From contig DATLNM010000050.1 in assembly GCA_035536775.1 (NCBI GenBank), forward strand, positions 21,066-85,065: a stretch of 64,000 nt of DNA, written 5' to 3'. How positions within the stretch are numbered: position 1 is the stretch's first letter; every line of letters starts with the position of its first letter. Under the pieces are notes generated by a model that searched no databases, was not told the origin of the DNA, and worked only from the letters and a program-made list of their open reading frames with translations. The DNA is from DATLNM01 sp035536775. Its GTDB lineage: Bacteria > Actinomycetota > CADDZG01 > WHSQ01. This document shows, piece after piece, positions 25,407-33,590 of this stretch. The translations under genes and the position numbers were made by a program.

Positions 25407-25435
25407 AGTATGTAATTGGTCCACATGTTACTGCG

Positions 25436-25945
25436 TCACGCTCGGAGGTGGCCGTCCTTTAACCAGGCGCGGCGGCGGTCCTCGTCCCCGAACTCGAACG
25501 CCACCCAGAACCACAGCAGCAGCAGGGCGCCTGCGATCTCGAGCCCCCACAGACCCAGGTGATCGAGGGGATGCGTGAGGACGTCGAGCGAGAACGGGCC
25601 CAGCGCGCCCGGCGGCCAGGCGGATCCGAACGCGGGCCAGAAGAAGATCCTGGGTTCACCCCACATCCCGTCGAGGGCCAGATGGAGCAACCACCCGACG
25701 CCCACTCCGAACCACGCGAGCCGGCGCTCGCCCCTCAGCCCCAGGATGATCGCGATCGACACCGCGACCGGCGCGAGCAGTGAGTGCGCGACCGATCGTT
25801 GAGGGAGGTCGGTCACGGCCGATAACACCGCGTCTATCGCATCGGGGACGATCGCTCCCAGGAGGATGCAGCGATAGTCGATGCGGCGGCGGCCGAGCGA
25901 TACGTAAACGATGGCCGCGGTCGCCCCGAGGTGCCACAAGATCAC
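25436..25945 (-). CDS. Membrane metal-dependent hydrolase-like protein (DUF457/YdjM type)
   Basis: A 169-residue protein with about four hydrophobic segments. It has YdjM/DUF457-like features: LGAIVPDAIDAVL, SVAHSLLAP and LHLALDGMWG, with conserved His and Asp positions. It starts at a GTG one base after the RNase HI stop, so the two genes are coupled. The riboswitch of the next operon begins 29 nt after its stop. Function unknown; the family is called metal-dependent hydrolase but no substrate is established. Confidence 0.8.
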   Translation of the reverse strand: MILWHLGATAAIVYVSLGRRRIDYRCILLGAIVPDAIDAVLSAVTDLPQRSVAHSLLAPVAVSIAIILGLRGERRLAWFGVGVGWLLHLALDGMWGEPRIFFWPAFGSAWPPGALGPFSLDVLTHPLDHLGLWGLEIAGALLLLWFWVAFEFGDEDRRRAWLKDGHLRA

Positions 25946-25946
25946 G

Positions 25947-26351
25947 TCACAGCTGCGCGGCGTCCATCGCCTGGTTGGCGAGCGCATCCGCGTCCGAATT
26001 CAGCTCGCGCCGGACGTGGACGATCGTCGCGCTCTCGAAGCGGCCGAGCAGGGCGCGAGCTCGTGCCGCGAGTAGGAGGAGCTGATCCTTCTTTATCCTC
26101 CACAGCCCGTTCACCTGGGACACGACAAGCTCGGAATCGACCCTCACCTCCACATGGGTGAGGCCCTTCTCGAGCGCGAGCTCGAGGCCGGCGATGAGTG
26201 CCTTGTACTCGGCGACGTTGTTAGTGGCGACGCCGATACTCTCCGCGAGCTCCGCGATGACCTCGCCGGAATCGTCCCGGACCACCGCGCCGATCCCGGC
26301 AGGGCCCGGATTGCCGCGCGCGCCTCCGTCGGTGTTGATCGTTCCTCTCAT
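25947..26351 (-). CDS. Ribonuclease HI family protein
   Basis: A 134-residue RNase H fold enzyme that cuts RNA in RNA-DNA hybrids. The catalytic acids are visible: Asp in NTDGGARGNPG (residue 8), Glu in NVAEYKALI, Asp in VRVDSELVV and Asp in NSDADALANQA. A longer frame upstream runs through the zinc-ribbon gene and is dropped; ATG 26351 gives a complete fold. The short form fits the actinobacterial RnhC-like N-terminal domain without the phosphatase domain. Confidence 0.93.
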   Translation of the reverse strand: MRGTINTDGGARGNPGPAGIGAVVRDDSGEVIAELAESIGVATNNVAEYKALIAGLELALEKGLTHVEVRVDSELVVSQVNGLWRIKKDQLLLLAARARALLGRFESATIVHVRRELNSDADALANQAMDAAQL

Positions 26352-26362
26352 AGCGGACGCGT

Positions 26363-27091
26363 CTACGGGATGACGAGGATGCGGCGACAGTTGTCGCACC
26401 TCTGCAAGCCACCCTCGGAGCGCATGCGTTCGAGCTCTTTGGCGGGGAGCGCGGTGTGGCAACCCTGGCACGTGGCGCCCACCAATGGGGCCACCCCCAC
26501 GCCGTGCTTGGTAGCGCGCAGCTTCTCGTAGAGCTCCAGGAGATCGGCGGGGATATCGTCGAGGATCGCCGTTCGTGCCACCGTATGACTCTCGGTCTGC
26601 GCATCGATCGCAGCGAGGAGCTCGGTGACGGTCCCCGTGAGTGCCCTCGCCTCGGTGACCGCTTCCGAACGTTCGCTCTCGAGCGAAGATAGCGTGCCGG
26701 CCGCGATCTCCCGTTGCTCCATGACCTCGAGGAGGCCGTCCTCCAGGGTGGACTTTTTGTTCTTGAGCATCGCGACCTCGGCCTGCAGCGAGGCGAGCTC
26801 CTTGGGATTGGACACTCCGCCCGAGAACAGTCGCTGCTCCTCGCGCACGATCTTGGTCTCGAGTAGCTCGACCTCACCTTCGAGACGGCTCGTCTCGCGT
26901 CCGATCTCGTCGTGCTGCTTCGTCGCGATCTGGATGTCGGCGTCGAGTTCCTGTATCTGATCGGTGAGCTCTCGCAGGCGCTGCGCCTCGGGCAACGAGG
27001 CGCGCCGTTCGGTGAGTCTCAGGAGGGCCGTATCTTCGGTTTGCAGTTCGAGCAGACGAGGTAGGACTTTGCCCGCAACTTCCGTGTCCAT
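26363..27091 (-). CDS. Coiled-coil zinc-ribbon protein (DUF164)
   Basis: A 242-residue protein: a long antiparallel coiled coil (about residues 15-175), followed by a C4 zinc ribbon, CQGC...CDNC, near the C-terminus, the layout of the DUF164/zf-RING_7 family. ATG 27091 is used; the 39 extra residues of the longer frame look non-coding. Located upstream of RNase HI with an 11-nt gap, as is common in actinobacteria. Function in nucleic-acid or protein binding is presumed, not shown. Confidence 0.88.
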   Translation of the reverse strand: MDTEVAGKVLPRLLELQTEDTALLRLTERRASLPEAQRLRELTDQIQELDADIQIATKQHDEIGRETSRLEGEVELLETKIVREEQRLFSGGVSNPKELASLQAEVAMLKNKKSTLEDGLLEVMEQREIAAGTLSSLESERSEAVTEARALTGTVTELLAAIDAQTESHTVARTAILDDIPADLLELYEKLRATKHGVGVAPLVGATCQGCHTALPAKELERMRSEGGLQRCDNCRRILVIP

Positions 27092-27147
27092 GAGCGCGCA
27101 GCGTAACACCGGGCCCGCGGGCAACCCCTCGTAAGGTGATCTGAGAT

Positions 27148-29253
27148 ATGGAGATATGGCCGGGCAGCGCGGATCGTCTCGGCGCGACCTGGGATGGGGC
27201 GGGGACAAACTTCGCCGTCTTCTCGGAGAACGCCGAAGGCATGGAGCTGTGTCTATTCGACGACGACGCGAATGAGACGCGCGTCCCGATGACGGAACGG
27301 ACGGCCTTCGTCTGGCACTGTTTCGTACCGGGAGTGGGTCCGGGGCAGCGTTACGGATACCGCGCCCACGGCCCCTACGATCCTTCCGCCGGGCATCGCT
27401 TCAATCCCTCGAAGCTGCTGCTCGATCCCTACGCCAAGGCGATCGACGGCGACGTGCGATGGGATCCCGCGGTCTTCGGCTATCCACTCGATTCCGGTGA
27501 TGACCTCCGGGCCTCGGACACCGACAGCGCCCCGTTCGTCCCCGCCTCGGTTGTGATCGACGGCAGCTTCTACTGGGGAGACGACGCTCCCCCGGCGACG
27601 CCGCTGAACGAATCGGTGATCTACGAGACCCACGTACGCGGGATGACGATCACGCATCCCGGGATCCCGGAGGATCTGCGCGGCACCTACGCCGGGATGG
27701 CCCACGCGGCATCTATCGAACATCTCCAGCTACTCGGGGTCACAGCCATAGAACTGATGCCCGTCCACCACTTCATCCACCCACAGCATCTGATCGACAA
27801 GGGCCTCCGCAACTACTGGGGCTACGACTCGATCGGGTATTTCGCGCCGTACTCGGGCTACGCGTCCGCGACCGAACCCGGCGGAGCGGCGAGCGAGTTC
27901 AAGGAGATGGTTCGGGCTCTGCATGCGGCGGGCCTGGAGGTGATCCTCGACGTCGTCTACAACCACACCTCGGAGGGCAACCATCTGGGGCCGACGCTGT
28001 CGATGAAGGGTCTCGACAACGCGTCCTACTACCGTCTGGTCGAAGAGGACAAGCGCTACTACTTCGATGTCACGGGAACGGGCAACAGCCTCAATCCCCG
28101 CCACCCGCAGGTGCTCAAGCTCATCATGGACAGCCTTCGGTACTGGGTCGTGGAGATGCACGTCGACGGCTTCAGGTTCGATCTCGCCGCGGCTCTAGCG
28201 CGTGAGCTGCACGAGGTCGACCGCCTCTCCGCGTTCTTCGACATCATCCATCAGGACCCGGTCATCTCGAACGTCAAGCTGATCGCGGAACCATGGGACG
28301 TCGGGGAGGGCGGCTATCAGGTCGGCAACTTCCCTCCGCTGTGGTCGGAGTGGAACGGGCAGTATCGAGACACAGTGCGCGACTATTGGCGGGGAGAGGG
28401 CGGGAGCTTGCCTGAATTCGCGGCACGCTTCACCGGAAGCTCGGACCTCTATCAAGGCGACGGTCGTAACCCCTACGCGAGCATCAACTTCGTCACCGCG
28501 CACGACGGTTTCACTTTGAACGATCTCGTGTCCTACAACGAGAAACACAACGAGGACAACGGCGAGAACAACGCCGACGGCGACTCACACAATCGCTCCT
28601 GGAATTGCGGCGCCGAAGGCCCGACGGACGAGCCCGGGATCCATGCGCTGCGAGAGCGTCAGAAGCGCAACTTCTTTCTGACCCTGGCCCTCTCTCAAGG
28701 CGTGCCGATGATCCTCGGCGGCGACGAGATGGGACGTACTCAGGGCGGCAACAACAACGCTTACTGCCAGGACAACGAGATCTCCTGGTACGACTGGGCG
28801 GGACGTGACGAGAACCTCGCACTCCTCGGATTCGTCCGGCGCGTAATGGACTACCGCAAGGGGCATCCGGTTTTCCGCAGACGGGGGTGGTTCCGCGGAC
28901 GTGATGTGCGGGGGACCGAGGACATCGCGTGGCTCAACCCCGACGGGGGCGAGATGACTCCGGAGCAATGGGACGCCGGATTCGCTCGATCGCTCGGCGT
29001 GTGGCTGAACGGAGATGCCATCCGCACACCGGGGCCCCAAGGTGAGCAGGTCGTCGACGACAGCTTCTTGTTGTTCTTCAATGCGCATCACGAGTCCATC
29101 CCCTTCACGATCCCCGCCCGATGGGGGGCGCGTTGGGAGGAAGTGATCGACACTAACGACCCGGCCATGGAACCCGTCACGGGATACGCGGCCGGCGACG
29201 AAGTCCCGGTGGAGGGATTCTCGATCGTGGTCCTCCGGCAGGATGACGCGTGA
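27148..29253 (+). CDS. glgX: Glycogen debranching enzyme GlgX/TreX
   Basis: A 701-residue GH13 isoamylase-type enzyme that cuts alpha-1,6 branches of glycogen. An N-terminal CBM48-like domain (WPGSADRLGATWDGAGTNFAVFSENAEG region) precedes the barrel. The catalytic motifs are DGFRFDLAAAL (nucleophile Asp near residue 341), IAEPWDVGEGGYQVGNFP (acid Glu) and TAHDGFTLNDLVSY (third Asp). First gene of glgX-treY-treZ; it shares 11 nt with treY. In this order it is usually called TreX, supplying linear maltodextrin to TreY. Confidence 0.96.
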   Translation: MEIWPGSADRLGATWDGAGTNFAVFSENAEGMELCLFDDDANETRVPMTERTAFVWHCFVPGVGPGQRYGYRAHGPYDPSAGHRFNPSKLLLDPYAKAIDGDVRWDPAVFGYPLDSGDDLRASDTDSAPFVPASVVIDGSFYWGDDAPPATPLNESVIYETHVRGMTITHPGIPEDLRGTYAGMAHAASIEHLQLLGVTAIELMPVHHFIHPQHLIDKGLRNYWGYDSIGYFAPYSGYASATEPGGAASEFKEMVRALHAAGLEVILDVVYNHTSEGNHLGPTLSMKGLDNASYYRLVEEDKRYYFDVTGTGNSLNPRHPQVLKLIMDSLRYWVVEMHVDGFRFDLAAALARELHEVDRLSAFFDIIHQDPVISNVKLIAEPWDVGEGGYQVGNFPPLWSEWNGQYRDTVRDYWRGEGGSLPEFAARFTGSSDLYQGDGRNPYASINFVTAHDGFTLNDLVSYNEKHNEDNGENNADGDSHNRSWNCGAEGPTDEPGIHALRERQKRNFFLTLALSQGVPMILGGDEMGRTQGGNNNAYCQDNEISWYDWAGRDENLALLGFVRRVMDYRKGHPVFRRRGWFRGRDVRGTEDIAWLNPDGGEMTPEQWDAGFARSLGVWLNGDAIRTPGPQGEQVVDDSFLLFFNAHHESIPFTIPARWGARWEEVIDTNDPAMEPVTGYAAGDEVPVEGFSIVVLRQDDA

Positions 29254-31699
29254 TCGACGCGTGACGCCGGGCGCGACCTACCGGGTTCAACTCCATCCTG
29301 GATTCAACTTCGATGACGCGGCCGGCATCGTCGAGTACCTCGCGCGGCTCGGTATCACTCATCTGTACTGCTCGCCGGTCCTCCAGGCCGCTCCCGGCAG
29401 CAGCCACGGCTACGACGTCGTCGATCCGACACGCCTCAACGAGGAGCTCGGTGGGAGCGAGGGGTTCGATCGTCTCACCGCCGAGGCCGCGGCCCATGGC
29501 ATTGGCCTGATCGTCGACATCGTCCCCAACCACATGGCGATCGGCGTTCGAAGCAACCCATGGTGGTGGGACGTGCTCAAGCACGGACCAACGAGCAGAT
29601 ACGCGCGCTGTTTCGATATCGACTGGGATCCGCCCGAAGCCGTCCTCAAGCGGATGATCTTGGTGCCGATCCTTGGAGACCATTACGGCCGTGTCGTTAA
29701 GAACGGCGACCTACAACTGACCCCCGACGAGGCAGAAGGCGTGGTCGTCCGCTATTTCGATCACGAGCTTCCGCTCGCTCCAGGCTCGTTGGACATCCCG
29801 TTCGAGGATGCCAACGCGGATCACGATGCCCTCCATGGAGTGCTCCAACGACAGCATTACCGGCTTGCCTACTGGCGGGCAGGTGACCATGACCTCAACT
29901 ACCGGCGCTTCTTCGACATCAAGACGCTCGCAGGGGTGCGCGTCGAAGACCCTGCTGTATTCGAGGAGTCGCATCGCGTGGTGCTCGAGCTGGCCCGCGC
30001 CGGAAAGATCGCGGGATTGCGGATCGATCACATCGACGGACTACGTAACCCCGGCGGCTATCTCGAAACGCTGCGTGAACGGGCAGCCGACGCATACATC
30101 GTCGTCGAGAAGATCCTCGAAGGTGACGAATCACTTCCCGAGGACTGGCCGGTCGAGGGCACCAGCGGATACGACTTCCTGAGCTGGTCGACCTCGTTCC
30201 TGGTCGATCCCGCGGGAGAAAACCCGCTAACTCAAACGTATGAGAGCTTCACGGGAGCGACCTCAGGTCTTGCCGAACAGGCCTTCGAGTCGAAGAGGTT
30301 CATCGTCGCGGAAGTCCTCGCGAGTGACCTCGAACGTCTGACGGAGGCGTTCGTGGCGGTGTGCGAACGTCACCCCGACTACCGCGACTACACGCGCTCG
30401 GAGGTCAGGGCGATGCTCGCCGTTCTCGCAGCGGCGTGGCCCGTCTATCGGACCTATGTCCGCTCCGGCTCGGTCTTGCCGGCTGCCAAGGCCGTCGTTG
30501 CCCACGCGATCCATCACGCTCTATCGATGGAGCGTTCGGTAGACGAGCGCCTTCTCGAGTTCGCGGGTGAGGTCATCGTGCTGGAACATGCCGGCGACGC
30601 GGAGGAACGTTTCGTCGCACGCTGGCAACAGAGCACCGGCCCCGTCATGGCGAAGGGTGTCGAGGACACCGTCTTCTACCGCTATAACCGGTTCGTCGCG
30701 CTGAACGACGTCGGCTGTGATCCGGGCTCGTTCGGGATGACGGTCGACGAGCTCCATGCGCGAGCGGAGCGCGCTCTGGGCGCGTACCCGCACTCGATGT
30801 GCGCGACCTCGACACATGACACCAAGCGGAGTGAGGACGTCCGCGCACGGCTCTCGCTGCTGGCGCAGATGCCCGACCAGTGGGCCGACGCAGTTAGACG
30901 CTGGGGTGAGATGACCGCAACTCACAAGCGCGACGGATGGCCGGAGCGCAATCTGGAGTACCTCTTCTTTCAAACCATCGTCGGAGCGTGGCCGTTGCCC
31001 GCGGATCGCGCCGTTCCCTACATGCTCAAAGCGGCGCGGGAAGCCAAGGTCGAGACGTCCTGGACGCAGCCGAACGAGCGCTACGAGTCGATATTGCAGG
31101 ACTACGTGAACGGAGCCCTGGAGGATGCGGGATTCACTGCGGACGTCGAGCGCTTCGTCCGGCCGCTCATCGAGCCCGGGTACATCGCGTCCATGACGAT
31201 GACCTTGCTGAAGGTGATGTGGCCCGGCGTCCCCGACTTCTACCAGGGGACCGAGGCCTGGGATCTGAGCCTCGTGGATCCCGACAACCGCCGGCCCGTG
31301 GACTACGAGGCCCGGAGGGCCTTACTTGCTCAGTCTGCTACCGCCGATGCCGGGACCGCTTGGGCTGCCCGTGCCTCGGGCCTTGCCAAGCTGTGGCTGA
31401 TCCAGAGGGCCCTATCCCTGCGGCACGCGCGCGTCCGCCCGAACGCGCCTTACCGCCCCCTTCGGGTGCGCGACGATCCTGCCGGGCGGATCGCCGCATT
31501 CACCCGCGGCGACGACATCGCGGTGGTCGTCCAGCGACCGTCACCCGATGGTTCCTACGGAGACCAGGCTGTGGTGCTGCCCCCCGGGGGGTGGATCGAC
31601 GAGCTGACGAGGGCCCAACACGAGGGGGGTCCGACGCCCGTCCACGACCTCTTCCGAGGATTCCCGGCAGCGCTCCTCGCGCAGCCGCACTCTCCGTGA
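29243..31699 (+). CDS. treY: Malto-oligosyltrehalose synthase TreY
   Basis: An 818-residue GH13 enzyme that turns the reducing-end alpha-1,4 linkage of maltodextrin into alpha,alpha-1,1. It has TYRVQLHPGFNFDDAAGIVEYL at the N-terminus, GSSHGYDVVDPTRLNEELGG, the nucleophile motif GLRIDHIDGLRNPGGYLE (near residue 258), VVEKILEGDE (acid) and CATSTHDTKRSEDVRARL (third Asp). Length is normal. Overlaps glgX and is followed by treZ 40 nt on. Confidence 0.97.
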   Translation: MTRDRRVTPGATYRVQLHPGFNFDDAAGIVEYLARLGITHLYCSPVLQAAPGSSHGYDVVDPTRLNEELGGSEGFDRLTAEAAAHGIGLIVDIVPNHMAIGVRSNPWWWDVLKHGPTSRYARCFDIDWDPPEAVLKRMILVPILGDHYGRVVKNGDLQLTPDEAEGVVVRYFDHELPLAPGSLDIPFEDANADHDALHGVLQRQHYRLAYWRAGDHDLNYRRFFDIKTLAGVRVEDPAVFEESHRVVLELARAGKIAGLRIDHIDGLRNPGGYLETLRERAADAYIVVEKILEGDESLPEDWPVEGTSGYDFLSWSTSFLVDPAGENPLTQTYESFTGATSGLAEQAFESKRFIVAEVLASDLERLTEAFVAVCERHPDYRDYTRSEVRAMLAVLAAAWPVYRTYVRSGSVLPAAKAVVAHAIHHALSMERSVDERLLEFAGEVIVLEHAGDAEERFVARWQQSTGPVMAKGVEDTVFYRYNRFVALNDVGCDPGSFGMTVDELHARAERALGAYPHSMCATSTHDTKRSEDVRARLSLLAQMPDQWADAVRRWGEMTATHKRDGWPERNLEYLFFQTIVGAWPLPADRAVPYMLKAAREAKVETSWTQPNERYESILQDYVNGALEDAGFTADVERFVRPLIEPGYIASMTMTLLKVMWPGVPDFYQGTEAWDLSLVDPDNRRPVDYEARRALLAQSATADAGTAWAARASGLAKLWLIQRALSLRHARVRPNAPYRPLRVRDDPAGRIAAFTRGDDIAVVVQRPSPDGSYGDQAVVLPPGGWIDELTRAQHEGGPTPVHDLFRGFPAALLAQPHSP

Positions 31700-31739
31700 T
31701 GTGATAACGAAATCGCACGACGACGATCGAAGGGTAGGG

Positions 31740-33515
31740 ATGGCGGACAGCGGCGGGACGAAGCGGGTACGGCGAAGCAAGGGTCACACCTTCCGGGTGT
31801 GGGCACCGAACGCCGGCAGAGCTGAGATCGTCGCGGGCGGGAACGTCTCCGCTCTCGACATGTCGAGCTCCGGATGGTTCGAGGGGCATATCGCCGACGC
31901 GGGCCCGAACACCGATTACGGATTCATCCTCGATGGCCAAGGTCCCTATCCGGATCCACGCTCTGCATGGCAGCCCGAGGGCATCGACGGTCCCTCCCGA
32001 CTCGTCGATCACGCTGCGTACAAGTGGACGGATGGTGCGTGGACGGGGAGGCCCTTGCGGTCGGCGGTCATCTACGAGCTGCACGTCGGGACCTTTACGC
32101 CCGAGGGCACGTTCAATGGCGTGATCACCCGTCTCCCCTATCTCAAGGAGCTCGGGGTCAACGCGATCGAGCTCATGCCCGTCAATCAGTTCCCCGGATC
32201 ACGAGGGTGGGGGTACGACGGGGCGAGCTTGTTCGCTCCGCACAACACCTACGGCGCGCCCGACGATCTCAAACGTCTAGTGGACCTATGCCACTCTCAC
32301 GGGATCAGCGTCATCCAAGACGTCGTTTACAACCATCTCGGCCCGGCAGGCAACCATCTCTCGAAGTACGGACCGTATTTCACCGATCGCTATTCGACGC
32401 CTTGGGGAGACGCCGTAAACCTCGACGGACCCGATAGCGACGAGGTGCGTCGATTCTTCATCGACAACGCTCTCATGTGGCTCGGGGATTATCACTTCGA
32501 CGGCATACGGATCGACGCGGTGCACGCGCTCACGGACATGTCGGCGATGCATCTCGTCGAAGAGATCGTGCACTCGGTTCGGGCGCTCGAGGCCCGGGCG
32601 GGGCGGACGCTGTGGGTGATCGCCGAGAGCGACCTCAACGACCCGCGTGTCGTCCGCGCTCCGGAGCTCGGCGGATTCGGCGCCGACGCTCAGTGGAGCG
32701 ACGACCTCCATCATTCGCTGCATTCCGTCATAACCGGAGAGGACCGCGGGTACTACGCCGACTTCGGATACGTATCGCAGGTCGCGAAGTCGCTGCGCGA
32801 GGCGTTCGTCTACAGCGGCCGTCGCTCCACGTTCCGCGGTCGCAAACATGGGCGTCCCACGACCGGTCTTACGGGCGATCGCTTCCTCGCCTACAGCCAG
32901 AACCACGATCAGGTCGGCAACCGCGCTCTCGGCGAGCGCACCGCCGCGCTCGTTTCCCCCGATCTGCTCAAGATCGCGGCGGCGATCATCATCACATCCC
33001 CGTTCATCCCGATGCTTTTCCAGGGCGAGGAGTGGGGAGCCGGCACGCCGTTCCTCTACTTCACCGACCACAGCGATCCGGCGCTCGGACGCGCCGTGAC
33101 CGAAGGACGCCGCACCGAGTTCGAAGGGTTCGGGTGGTCCGAGCACACGATCCCGGACCCACAGAACCAGGACACGTTCGAGTGGTCGATCTTGTCGTGG
33201 GAAGAGCAAGAGGACCCCAAGCACGCGGAACTACTCGATTGGTACAAGTCCCTGCTCGCGCTGAGGCGAACAACACCGGACCTCGCCGACGGCCGGATGG
33301 ATGCGGTCGCGACACGCTACGACGAGAAGGAGAAATGGCTCGTGGTCGAACGCGGTGCGATCACCGTCGCGTGCAACTTCTCGAAGTCGAAGGCGAAAGT
33401 GCCGCTTCCGGCGGCGCGCACGGCTGAGACTCTGCTCGTGTCGGCTGAGACTCCCGGGCGCACCGGGATCATCGTGCAGCTTCCGCCCGAGAGCGTCACG
33501 ATCTACTCGGCGTAA
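31740..33515 (+). CDS. treZ: Malto-oligosyltrehalose trehalohydrolase TreZ
   Basis: A 591-residue GH13 enzyme that releases trehalose from the TreY product. The N-terminal domain begins HTFRVWAPNAGRAEI; the barrel carries GVNAIELMPVNQFPGSRGWGYDG, VVYNHLGPAGNHL, IRIDAVHALTD (nucleophile near residue 257), VIAESDLNDPRV and SQNHDQVGNRA. The ATG at 31740 has GAAGGGTAGGG just upstream and is chosen over GTG 31701. Together with glgX and treY it forms the TreX/Y/Z trehalose route. Confidence 0.96.
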   Translation: MADSGGTKRVRRSKGHTFRVWAPNAGRAEIVAGGNVSALDMSSSGWFEGHIADAGPNTDYGFILDGQGPYPDPRSAWQPEGIDGPSRLVDHAAYKWTDGAWTGRPLRSAVIYELHVGTFTPEGTFNGVITRLPYLKELGVNAIELMPVNQFPGSRGWGYDGASLFAPHNTYGAPDDLKRLVDLCHSHGISVIQDVVYNHLGPAGNHLSKYGPYFTDRYSTPWGDAVNLDGPDSDEVRRFFIDNALMWLGDYHFDGIRIDAVHALTDMSAMHLVEEIVHSVRALEARAGRTLWVIAESDLNDPRVVRAPELGGFGADAQWSDDLHHSLHSVITGEDRGYYADFGYVSQVAKSLREAFVYSGRRSTFRGRKHGRPTTGLTGDRFLAYSQNHDQVGNRALGERTAALVSPDLLKIAAAIIITSPFIPMLFQGEEWGAGTPFLYFTDHSDPALGRAVTEGRRTEFEGFGWSEHTIPDPQNQDTFEWSILSWEEQEDPKHAELLDWYKSLLALRRTTPDLADGRMDAVATRYDEKEKWLVVERGAITVACNFSKSKAKVPLPAARTAETLLVSAETPGRTGIIVQLPPESVTIYSA

Positions 33516-33578
33516 CGTCGAGACGTTCCGCTTCTACTCGGCGTAACGTCGAGACGTTCCGCTACTACTCGGCGTAAC
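33504..33578. repeat. 31-bp tandem repeat, about 2.4 copies
   Basis: The unit starting TACTCGGCGTAACGTCGAG repeats at 33504, 33535 and 33566; the third copy is partial. The first copy contains the last codons and stop of treZ (YSA-stop), so the 3' end of the gene has been duplicated outward. Each full unit holds the inverted repeat AACGTC-GA-GACGTT. Looks like slippage or unequal exchange. Confidence 0.9.
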
Positions 33579-33590
33579 CCCTGTTACGCC
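33571..33590. terminator. Bidirectional terminator between treZ and glgP
   Basis: A perfect 8-bp inverted repeat, GGCGTAAC and GTTACGCC with loop CCCT, lies between the convergent treZ and glgP genes and includes the glgP stop codon. No T run is seen, so it is a hairpin-only candidate. Confidence 0.55.

Noticed and set aside
33504..33578. Short CRISPR-like array at the treZ end
   Set aside because: Repeats are contiguous without spacers, only 2.4 copies, and no cas gene is present; it is a tandem duplication.
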